Positions 34,535-41,827 of a DNA stretch of 64,000 nt are shown one piece after another. Positions within the stretch are counted from its first letter, which is position 1. Each line of letters begins with the position of its first letter. The position numbers and the translations under genes are program-made. The notes under the pieces were generated by a model. The model did no database searches. It was not told where the DNA came from and worked only from the letters and a program-made list of their open reading frames with translations. The DNA lies in contig DATHET010000048.1 of assembly GCA_035490315.1 (NCBI GenBank), forward strand, positions 1-64,000. The letters are read 5' to 3'. The DNA comes from JADJQU01 sp035490315 (GTDB lineage: Bacteria; Planctomycetota; UBA1135; GCA-002686595).

Positions 34535-35462
34535 TGCCGCGCGAGACCCAGTGGATCGCCGCGATCCTGCTCGGACTCCTGACGATCGCGACCCTGATCG
34601 GCGCATGGATGGCGCGCCGCGCGCGTCCAGGTAACGCGAGCGTCGCCAACCTGAATCAGCGCACGCGCTCGTGGTGGTGGATGGTGGCCTTGTTCATCGC
34701 CGCCGCCAGTCTCGGCCGAGCGACTTCGGCGCTCCTGTTCTGCGCCGTGTCCTTCCTGGCGCCGCGCGAGATGCTCACGCTGTCGCCGACGCGCCGCGGC
34801 GACCACCGCACCCTGGCCTGGGTCTTCTTCGTGATCACGCCGGTACAATACGCGCTGGTCTACCGCGACTGGTACGGCCTGTTCTCGATCTTCGTCCCGG
34901 TGTGGGCCTTCCTGTTCATCGCGATCCGCTGCGCCCTCGGTCAGGACACGCGTCGGTATCACGAGCGCGTGGCCAAGATCCAATGGGCGCTGATGACCTG
35001 CGTCTACTTCATCAGCCACGCGCCCGCGCTGCTCGACCTGCGCATCGCGGGCTTCGAGGGACGCAATCTCAATCTGCTGCTGTTCCTGACGATCGTGGTG
35101 CAACTCAGCGACATCCTGCAGTACGTGTGGGGCAAGCTGATCGGCCGCCATCCCGTGGTGCCGCGCCTGTCGCCGAAGAAAACCTGGGAGGGTCTGATCG
35201 GCGGCGCGGGCAGCGCGGCACTGGTCGGCATGGCCCTGTGGTGGATGACGCCCTTCTCGCCGCTCGCTGCCCTCTTGCTTTCGCTCGCGATCGTCGCCGC
35301 CGGCTTCTTCGGCGGCCTGGCGATGAGCGCGGTCAAGCGCGACGCCGGCGTCAAGGACTGGAGCCACCTGATCCCGGGCCACGGCGGCATGCTCGACCGC
35401 ATCGATCCCTGTGCTTCGCCGCGCCGGTGTTCTTCCACATGACTCGGTATTGGTACACCTGA
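34534..35462 (+). CDS. cdsA: Phosphatidate cytidylyltransferase with a 3' frameshift
   Basis: CdsA makes CDP-diacylglycerol from CTP and phosphatidic acid. The protein has about eight membrane segments and the CdsA signature from VKRDAGVKDWSHLIPGHGGM to LDRID. In the uninterrupted frame it ends at 35442 (302 residues) with DPCASPRRCSST, which is not CdsA-like. The +1-shifted frame from about 35407 reads LCFAAPVFFHMTRYWYT and stops at 35462, which is the normal CdsA end. One base seems to be missing around 35406-35411, either by real mutation or by sequencing error. The annotated end covers the restored frame. The start is coupled to PlsC by TGATG. Confidence 0.85.
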
Positions 35463-35481
35463 TGTTCGGCTCGGGCGCAGG

Positions 35482-35715
35482 AGCCCGTTGAGAAAGTCGC
35501 CGTAGCGAGGCACAGCGCGGGAAGGCGAGACGAGGAGCGCGACGGAACGGCGGCGCAAGGGTTCCCGCGTTAGAGCGCGAAGCGCTCGTAGCGGAGGCTC
35601 CTGCGGAGCCTTCGCAGCGGGAAGCGGCCTTCCTGGCCGCTGAGCACGACGTTCCTAGCGCGACGAAGTATCGCCGAAGCGCGCGAAGCCGAGTAGGCGA
35701 CTTTATCAACGGGCT
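35482..35715. mobile_element. MITE-like element 1
   Basis: Fills the gap between cdsA and the small membrane protein gene. The ends are inverted repeats: AGCCCGTTGAGAAAGTCGCC at the left and its complement with one mismatch (19 of 20) at the right, 234 bp overall. It holds internal hairpins, including the 17-bp palindromic GCGGCCTTCCTGGCCGC at 35624-35640. The same terminal core and the exact reverse complement of this internal motif occur in the second element at 60841-61016. It has no coding capacity, so it would need a transposase from elsewhere. Confidence 0.75.
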
Positions 35716-35757
35716 TCGAGAGCTTGACGCCGCCGCGAAGCGCCCTACCTTCTGTGC

Positions 35758-36030
35758 ATGCCGCTGATCCTCGGATGCTTCGCGCTGGCCATGCCGCGTG
35801 TCGTGCTGATCCTGGTCTGGATCTTCTCGACGCTGCTCCAGGACAATTACCACTCGACCCTCTGGCCGATCCTCGGCCTGATCTTCGCGCCGCTTTCGAC
35901 CCTGGCCCTGGCCTACGCGCGCCAGCAGAGCGGCGGCACGCCTTCGGGCATCTGGCTCGCGCTCGTGATCGTCGCGGTGCTGCTCGACCTCGGGCTCCTG
36001 CGCTCGAGCCGCAAGCGGAAGAAAGAGTAG
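35758..36030 (+). CDS. Small membrane protein of unknown function
   Basis: A 90-residue protein with three hydrophobic segments (residues about 3-25, 36-53 and 65-82) and a basic C-terminal tail SSRKRKKE, which should stay in the cytoplasm. No recognised family. It sits between the MITE-like element and the convergent iminopeptidase gene, 10 bp from that gene's stop. Confidence 0.7.
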   Translation: MPLILGCFALAMPRVVLILVWIFSTLLQDNYHSTLWPILGLIFAPLSTLALAYARQQSGGTPSGIWLALVIVAVLLDLGLLRSSRKRKKE

Positions 36031-36040
36031 CCGAAGGCCG

Positions 36041-37000
36041 CTACTTGATCCGCAGCCGATCCGTCGCGCTGACGAGCTCGTGCACGTTGCCTGGCTCCAT
36101 CGCCGCATGTCCCGCGTCGGGCACGATGCGCAGATCCGCCTCGGGCCAGGCGCGGTGCAGGGCCCAGGCACTCTCCGCCGGACAGACCACGTCGTAGCGG
36201 CCCTGCACGATCACGCCGGGAATGTGGCGGATCTTCTTCGCGTCGCGCAGCAGCTGGTCGTCGTGCTTGAAGAAGCCCTTGTTGATGAAGTAGTGGCACT
36301 CGATGCGCGCGAAAGCGATCGCGAATTCCGACGTGCCCGTGCGAGCGACCATGTCCGCATCGTGGAAGAGCGTGCTCGTCGAGCCCTCCCAGATGCTCCA
36401 CGCGCGCGCCGCGTCGAGCCGCGTCTTCGCGTTCTTGCTCGTCAGGCGCTTGTAGTAGGCGCGCACCATGTCCTTGCGCTCCGACTTCGGAATCGCCTCG
36501 AGGTAAGGCTCCCACGCATCCGGGAACAGGTGATTCGCTCCATCCTGGTAGAACCAGTCGATCTCGCGCTTGCGCAGCAGGAAAATCCCGCGCAGCACCA
36601 GCGCCGTGACCATCTTCGGATGCTTCTCCGCGTAGGCGAGCGCGAGCGTCGAGCCCCAGGACCCGCCGAAGACCATCCACTTGTCGATCCCGAGCTTGCG
36701 TCGCAAGAGCTCCATGTCCGCGACCAGATCCCAGGTCGTGTTGTTCGTGAGGTCCGCATGCGGCGTGCTCTTCCCGCAGCCGCGCTGGTCGAACAGCACG
36801 ATGCGATAGTGCTTCGGATCGAAGAAGCGCCGATATTTCGGATCCAACCCGCCGCCGGGCCCGCCGTGCACGAACACGACCGGCTGGCCCTTCGGGTTGC
36901 CGCATTGCTCGTAATACAGGACGTGCGGCGCGTCGACGGGGAGCGAGCCCGTGTCGTAGGGCGCGATGGGCGGATAGAGCTTGCGGCGGGCGGTGGTCAT
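36041..37000 (-). CDS. pip: Proline iminopeptidase (alpha/beta hydrolase, peptidase S33)
   Basis: A 319-residue soluble enzyme of standard length. It has VVFVHGGPGGGLDPKYRRFF (oxyanion region), RIVLFDQRGCGKSTPHADL, the nucleophile elbow GGSWGSTLALAYAE, Asp in VQGRYDVVCP and His in DAGHAAMEPG, completing the catalytic triad. It removes N-terminal proline from peptides in the cytosol. The start at 37000 (MTTARRKLYPPIAPY) matches the usual iminopeptidase N-terminus. The gene is divergent from the acetylesterase-like gene. Confidence 0.94.
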   Translation of the reverse strand: MTTARRKLYPPIAPYDTGSLPVDAPHVLYYEQCGNPKGQPVVFVHGGPGGGLDPKYRRFFDPKHYRIVLFDQRGCGKSTPHADLTNNTTWDLVADMELLRRKLGIDKWMVFGGSWGSTLALAYAEKHPKMVTALVLRGIFLLRKREIDWFYQDGANHLFPDAWEPYLEAIPKSERKDMVRAYYKRLTSKNAKTRLDAARAWSIWEGSTSTLFHDADMVARTGTSEFAIAFARIECHYFINKGFFKHDDQLLRDAKKIRHIPGVIVQGRYDVVCPAESAWALHRAWPEADLRIVPDAGHAAMEPGNVHELVSATDRLRIK

Positions 37001-37089
37001 GGATGATTGTCCTCTGGTGGATCCGGAGAGCCTGACGCGCGCACCACCATCGGGCAAGGCAGGAGGCATGGAGTAGGCTGGAGCATGCC

Positions 37090-38706
37090 ATGTCGACCCG
37101 TCGCTGGAGCAGGTTCGCTGGTTGCAGCTTCGCGCTCGCGATTCTTGCCTGCTGCGCGTCGAACAGCGCTGAGTCCGCGCCTGATTCTGCGACTGCAAGC
37201 GCGCCGCCCAGCCGCCCCGCACTCGCGCCGCTCGAGCTCCCCGCGATCTTCGGCGACGGTATGGTGCTCCAGCGCGGCCCGAGCGCGCCAGTCTGGGGCC
37301 GCGCACGGGCCGGCGAGACCGTGCGAGTGCAGCTCTTCGGGGTCGACGCAATCTCCGTATGCGATACCCAAACCGTCGCGAACAGCGCCGGCGAATGGCG
37401 CGTCCAATTGACCGATCTCACCGCAGGCGGTCCCTTCCGCCTCGAGGTTCGCGGCGAGGGCGAGCGGACGTGCACGATCGAAGACGTCTTGGTCGGCGAC
37501 GTCTGGCTCGGCTCCGGTCAGTCGAACATGCGCATGAATGCCGTCGCCTGCGACCACTTCGAAGAAGCGCGCGACCATGCGGACCTCCCAAGCCTGCGCA
37601 TCTTCTGCGAGGCCTCGATGCCCGCCGCAGAGCCCCAGTGGCGAGGCTCCGGCGAGTGGGTGCGCTGCAGTCCCGCGACATGCGGAAGCTTTCCCGGCGC
37701 ACTCCTGTGGTTCGGCATGGAGCTGCGCGAACGACTCGAAGTTCCCATCGGGCTGGTGGATTCCTCGGTCGGTGGCTCGCGCATCGAGCATTGGATCAGC
37801 GCCCCGCCACAGTTCGCCTCGCCCGCGGTCGGGCGCTACGCGACCGAGCGCGACGCGGAGTTCTGGTGCTTTGACCACGACCGCGCCCGGCGTGATTTCC
37901 TCCAGCGACGTCAACAGTGGCAGCAGACCGTGGAAGTGGCCTCGATGCGTGGCGAGCCGCTGCCGCAACGCCCGCGCAGCCGAGCCGAAGGGCATCTGCG
38001 CCACGGCGGGGTCGGCCACCTTTTCAACGCGAAGATCGCGCCGCTGTGCACTTACGGACTGCGCGGATTCCTCTGGTACCAGGGCGAGGACAACGTGCTC
38101 AACGCGAATTACTACGGCGCTCAGCTCGAGCTCTTGATCGCCGACTGGCGCGCGCGCTGGGGTCGCGGCGACCTGCCTTTTTGCTGGGTGCAACTGCCGA
38201 ACTTCGCCGATGGTCGCGCGCGCGCCGACTGGCCGCGCATCCGCGAGGAGATGCGCAGAGCGCTGTGCATCGCGAACACCGGGATGGTCGTCGCGATCGA
38301 CGTCGGCATGTCCCACGACATCCATCCCACCAACAAGCTCGCGATCGGCCAACGCCTCGCAGGCTGGGCTCTCTCCGAGGTGTACGGACTGCCCGAAGCG
38401 CGGACGTCGCCGCTTTTCGTGGGCCATGCGATCCAAGGAAGACGCGTGGCCGTTTGTTTCGCGCCAACCTATGGGCGTCTCTCGCCGATCGATCGCAACC
38501 TGGATTGGTTCGAGCTCGCCGGACGCGATGGCCGCTGGCATCCGGCGCGCGCTCACGTCGGCGGTCGAGACGGGCAATACGTGGTCGTCGAATCCGACGC
38601 AGTGCCCGAGCCCGTCGATGTGCGTTACGCCTGGGAGGACGATCCGGCCGTCGAGCTGGTCAACGCCGCGGGGCTACCGGCGACGCCCTTCACGACGCAG
38701 GACTGA
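37090..38706 (+). CDS. Sialate O-acetylesterase-like SGNH lipoprotein
   Basis: A 538-residue protein with lipobox AILAC (Cys21). After a Pro/Ser linker comes LPAIFGDGMVLQRGPSAPVW, the usual opening of sialate 9-O-acetylesterase family proteins, then the nucleophile motif VWLGSGQSNM, then FLWYQGEDNV (block equivalent to GAN/GES), and a terminal DIHPTNKLAIGQRLAG with the catalytic Asp/His pair. It probably deacetylates sugars on complex polysaccharides outside the cytoplasm; planctomycetes carry many such genes. It has no polysaccharide-utilisation neighbours here. Confidence 0.9.
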   Translation: MSTRRWSRFAGCSFALAILACCASNSAESAPDSATASAPPSRPALAPLELPAIFGDGMVLQRGPSAPVWGRARAGETVRVQLFGVDAISVCDTQTVANSAGEWRVQLTDLTAGGPFRLEVRGEGERTCTIEDVLVGDVWLGSGQSNMRMNAVACDHFEEARDHADLPSLRIFCEASMPAAEPQWRGSGEWVRCSPATCGSFPGALLWFGMELRERLEVPIGLVDSSVGGSRIEHWISAPPQFASPAVGRYATERDAEFWCFDHDRARRDFLQRRQQWQQTVEVASMRGEPLPQRPRSRAEGHLRHGGVGHLFNAKIAPLCTYGLRGFLWYQGEDNVLNANYYGAQLELLIADWRARWGRGDLPFCWVQLPNFADGRARADWPRIREEMRRALCIANTGMVVAIDVGMSHDIHPTNKLAIGQRLAGWALSEVYGLPEARTSPLFVGHAIQGRRVAVCFAPTYGRLSPIDRNLDWFELAGRDGRWHPARAHVGGRDGQYVVVESDAVPEPVDVRYAWEDDPAVELVNAAGLPATPFTTQD

Positions 38707-38725
38707 GCGCGGAGCTCGCCGTCGC

Positions 38726-39355
38726 TCACGCAAAAGCGCGAGCGATGAAATCGCTCACCCTGCGCGCCCTCTCCTCCTCGGCCCGCCGCTCGTCGCGCAA
38801 CAAGAGCCGCGCGTACACCGGCCTGAAGTCCTGCGCGAAAGTCGCTTCACACTGCTCGCGTGTCAGCCCGGTACCCGGTATTCCACCGCCATTTCTTACA
38901 CGCCCCACACCGCGCCGCGGCTCCGCCTCGATGTAGATGAGTGCGAAGGCCGACCAGGCAGCGACGAGTTGGGGCCGGAGTTCCGGCGAGCGCCGCAACA
39001 GCGCTTCACGCAACTGGAGGAGCTGCTGGTACTGCCCCGACACCACCAGTAGGGGCACGCGTCGAAGACCGCGAACGAGGATTCCCGGCTTCCGCTCTGC
39101 GTGCAGGATCAGCGCGGCCTCGTCCATGCGGATCGAGTCCCATTCGCCAGCGGTCTGGAAAAGATTCCCGAGGCATTCGGGCGCCACTTCGTAGCGCCAG
39201 ATCGCGTCGAGCTCTTCGCGCGTGTAACCAGACTCGGCGAGCACCTGCGCGATCCGCGGGAAGAACCAGCGCGTCTCCGTGTCCAGGAAGACCTGCGAGA
39301 GTGCGCGCCAGACTGGACGGCGCCGATCGAGTTCCTTCGCGTCCATCGCTGCCAT
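38726..39355 (-). CDS. DUF7079-like protein carrying a 33-bp repeat copy in frame
   Basis: A 209-residue soluble protein. The opening RRPVWRALSQVFLDTETRWF and ESGYTREELDAIWRYEVAPE resemble small uncharacterised proteins annotated as DUF7079 (from memory, tentative). Near residue 155 the sequence RVRNGGGIPGT is encoded by a copy of the 33-bp repeat at 38870-38902, read on the minus strand. The frame is kept through it, so the repeat adds 11 codons between two charged segments. An internal ATG at 39346 is a possible start. Confidence 0.7.
   Translation of the reverse strand: MAAMDAKELDRRRPVWRALSQVFLDTETRWFFPRIAQVLAESGYTREELDAIWRYEVAPECLGNLFQTAGEWDSIRMDEAALILHAERKPGILVRGLRRVPLLVVSGQYQQLLQLREALLRRSPELRPQLVAAWSAFALIYIEAEPRRGVGRVRNGGGIPGTGLTREQCEATFAQDFRPVYARLLLRDERRAEEERARRVSDFIARAFA
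38870..38902 (+). repeat. 33-bp repeat, degenerate copy inside a gene
   Basis: Begins GGTACCCGGTATTCCACC and ends TTCTTACACG, matching the 33-mer at 68-100 and 852-884 except for two substitutions (A to G in the CCACC-x-CC run, A to C in TT-x-TTACACG). The length of exactly 33 bp preserves the reading frame of the host gene. Confidence 0.9.
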
Positions 39356-39432
39356 GGATGGTATCGGGTCGGAGGCGCCGAGTTTCGTGACGTCCTTGTC
39401 CCGCGCTCGTCTTGGTGAAAGACTCAGATTCG

Positions 39433-39876
39433 ATGAAACGCCCTGCCAAGCCGACTCGACAGCGTGCCGTGAAGCCGAAGGCCGATGCTTCCGAGGCGGG
39501 GTCGAGTGTCGACGCCTACATGCGCGAGCTGGAGCATCCGCTCAAGCGCGAGATCGAGCTTCTGCGCAAGCTCATCCTCGGGGTCAGCCCGAAGATCCGC
39601 GAAGAGGTCAAATGGAGAGCGCCTAGCTTTCGCACCAGCGACTTCTTCGCGACCATCCACAATCCGCTGCGCAGCATGGACAGCGTGATGATGATCCTGC
39701 ACCGAGGTGCTCGCGCGAAAGGGCTGACGATTCAGGGGAAAATCGAGGATCCGGACGGGTTGCTGAAGTGGCTCGCGAAGGACCGCGCGATCGTGACGTT
39801 TGCCAATGCCAAGGCCATCCAAGGCAAGCGCGCGGCACTGCAAGCGGTCATCGGAGAATGGATTCGTCTGGTCTGA
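39433..39876 (+). CDS. DUF1801-family small protein
   Basis: A 147-residue protein. A basic N-terminal tail is followed by VDAYMRELEHPLKREIELLR, IREEVKWRAPSFRTSDFFAT and FANAKAIQGKRAALQAVI, which fit the DUF1801 (YdhG/YjhX-like) fold. Members are small, cytosolic and uncharacterised. The ATG at 39433 was preferred to the GTG at 39412. The gene is divergent from the DUF7079-like gene; a start-to-start gap of 77 bp could hold both promoters. Confidence 0.82.
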   Translation: MKRPAKPTRQRAVKPKADASEAGSSVDAYMRELEHPLKREIELLRKLILGVSPKIREEVKWRAPSFRTSDFFATIHNPLRSMDSVMMILHRGARAKGLTIQGKIEDPDGLLKWLAKDRAIVTFANAKAIQGKRAALQAVIGEWIRLV

Positions 39877-39961
39877 GTCCTGACTGGATCGAGTCTACTT
39901 TCTCGCAGAACTCGTAATCGCGGATGAATTCAGGCTTTCATGGCCGGTAGACGCAGCTTCC

Positions 39962-41827
39962 ATGAAGGTCGAGGCCGAGCGAGCGACGCGCGAAACTCCA
40001 GGAGGGAGGGCTGTCGTCAGGCTGGCGGCGCTCGCAATCGTGCTGATCGGCCTGACGGCATGGGCCATTTTGCGCTCGACTCTGGTCTCGAACGATATGG
40101 GTCTATCTCAGACAAGAATCCTTCCCGCGCGAACTCTCGAAACGTCGGAAGCGGCTGAAAAACCTGCCAAGGATCAAGCGGATGGCGCCGCGATCATGCC
40201 GGTGACTGCGCCCGAGCCCCGACCTTCCATCAGTTTCCGAGTCGTCGATTCCGAGGGATTTGCAGTTCCTTCCGCGACTGTCGTGCTCAGGATCAAAGGC
40301 CGCCCGGGCACCAGGTCGACGGTGATCCGAGGGAGCGCCGACGCAGACGGACTGTTCGCGCAGACGAGGAATTTTCCGTGTGATGGGGACGCGATCACTG
40401 CAACCGTGGCGACAGTCAGCGGCAGTGACAGCCGGACGCATCAGTTCGAGGTACCGAAGTCGCTGCCCACGGTCTGGGATCTCGGCAACCTCGCTCTCCA
40501 GGCATCGCGAACGATCGAGGTGCACGTTTCAGACAGCGGCGGCGCACCGATTCCCAGAGCTGTGATTCTTCTCGAACCACGCCGAGAAAAACCGGTCAAG
40601 ACGGATTCTAGCGGAAACGCGCGGTTGGCTGTCCCTCACGACGCCGAGACGATGAAGGTCTCTGCTCCTGGTTTCCTTATCAGGGATTTGGAGGTTCCGA
40701 AGGACGCCGTCAATGGAGCTCTCGAAGTCGTGCTCGACCTGGCTTGCGAGCTCACGCTCAGCGTGGTTCCCTTGCCGTCTCCTGATCTCAGAGCCGACAT
40801 CTCGGTGACCTACGCGTCTGATGAATCGACGCGTGCCTATCTGCAGCGAAACTGGCCACGCTCCAGAGCTTCGGAGCGTTCCTACACGAACCAGGACGGG
40901 GCCCTGGTGTGGCGCGAACTACCTCCGAACGTCGCCTTGCATGCCCAGGTCGAGTGCTTCGGTCTGCTGATCGGCTCGCTCGAGATCGCCGCGCTGCAAC
41001 TGGGCGAGCGCCGTTTCGAGGAGCTGCGGATCGAAGCCGTGCCTCAGCCGTTGGACGTGACCATCGTCGGACCGGCGAACGAACCTGTCGCGAATGCCTG
41101 GGTGGAGTTCGCCCCGCTCTCCGGCCGAGCGCATTTCCGAAGCATCCGGACCGACTCACAAGGCTGGGCCGAAATCGCGGTGTACAGACCAGCGACCGTC
41201 GACGTGACCGTCGAAGCGAAGGGTCTTGCGACGAAGTCGATGTATCGAGTGGTTGTTTCCGAGGATTCGATGTGCATCCAGCTCGAGCGCGAGCGCGTGG
41301 TCGAGGTGCAGGTCTTCGGAATGGATGGACTTCCGCTGCGGAGGCGTGACGGAATGGTCAGCGCCTCCATCGACGGCGGCATCAGTCTCGCTGGCGAGTC
41401 GATTGGGGAGGATCGATGGCGAGTCGGAGGACTCCCAGCCGGACAGGTGGTATTCATCTTCCAAGGCAAGGGCTCATTCGAAGGCTGGAATTCGATCCTG
41501 CACGATACTGCCGTGCCTGTGACCAAGATGGTCGTCGGACATGTCGGGCGCGTGTATGCGAACTTCGAGGTGCCCGACTCGATGCGCATCGATCGCTGGG
41601 CGGTCACCGCGCATTCGCTCGTCGATCCGACATGGTCGACGCGTGCATTCGAGGCCCGCCTGAACCAGCTCGACAAGTCGGTGATGCTCACGGGGCTGCC
41701 GACCGGCCGACACCTGTTGCAGCTCGAGTTCCTGAGCACCAGCAATCCGCCGGTATGGACAGCCTGGGGCGGCCCCGCCACCATGGAGGTTGGCGCGGAG
41801 CCAGTCGAAGTGACGCTGGGCCGTTAG
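39962..41827 (+). CDS. Membrane-anchored repeat protein (carboxypeptidase-regulatory-like)
   Basis: A 621-residue protein. A transmembrane segment near residues 20-38 (VRLAALAIVLIGLTAWAI) follows a charged cytoplasmic start. The rest has at least four beta-sandwich modules beginning ISFRVVDSEGFAVPSATVVL, IEVHVSDSGGAPIPRAVILL, LDVTIVGPANEPVANAWVEF and VEVQVFGMDGLPLRRRDG. No catalytic motif is seen. It is architecturally the same as the anchored proteins at 3745 and 5612 and the C-terminal region of the sigma fusion at 8833, though far from them in the window. It overlaps the convergent transketolase-like gene by four bases at the stops. Confidence 0.82.
   Translation: MKVEAERATRETPGGRAVVRLAALAIVLIGLTAWAILRSTLVSNDMGLSQTRILPARTLETSEAAEKPAKDQADGAAIMPVTAPEPRPSISFRVVDSEGFAVPSATVVLRIKGRPGTRSTVIRGSADADGLFAQTRNFPCDGDAITATVATVSGSDSRTHQFEVPKSLPTVWDLGNLALQASRTIEVHVSDSGGAPIPRAVILLEPRREKPVKTDSSGNARLAVPHDAETMKVSAPGFLIRDLEVPKDAVNGALEVVLDLACELTLSVVPLPSPDLRADISVTYASDESTRAYLQRNWPRSRASERSYTNQDGALVWRELPPNVALHAQVECFGLLIGSLEIAALQLGERRFEELRIEAVPQPLDVTIVGPANEPVANAWVEFAPLSGRAHFRSIRTDSQGWAEIAVYRPATVDVTVEAKGLATKSMYRVVVSEDSMCIQLERERVVEVQVFGMDGLPLRRRDGMVSASIDGGISLAGESIGEDRWRVGGLPAGQVVFIFQGKGSFEGWNSILHDTAVPVTKMVVGHVGRVYANFEVPDSMRIDRWAVTAHSLVDPTWSTRAFEARLNQLDKSVMLTGLPTGRHLLQLEFLSTSNPPVWTAWGGPATMEVGAEPVEVTLGR

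Noticed and set aside
34671..35462. Separate gene in the shifted frame under cdsA
   Set aside because: Only its last 17 or so codons look like protein and they are the missing end of CdsA. The rest is shadow sequence.
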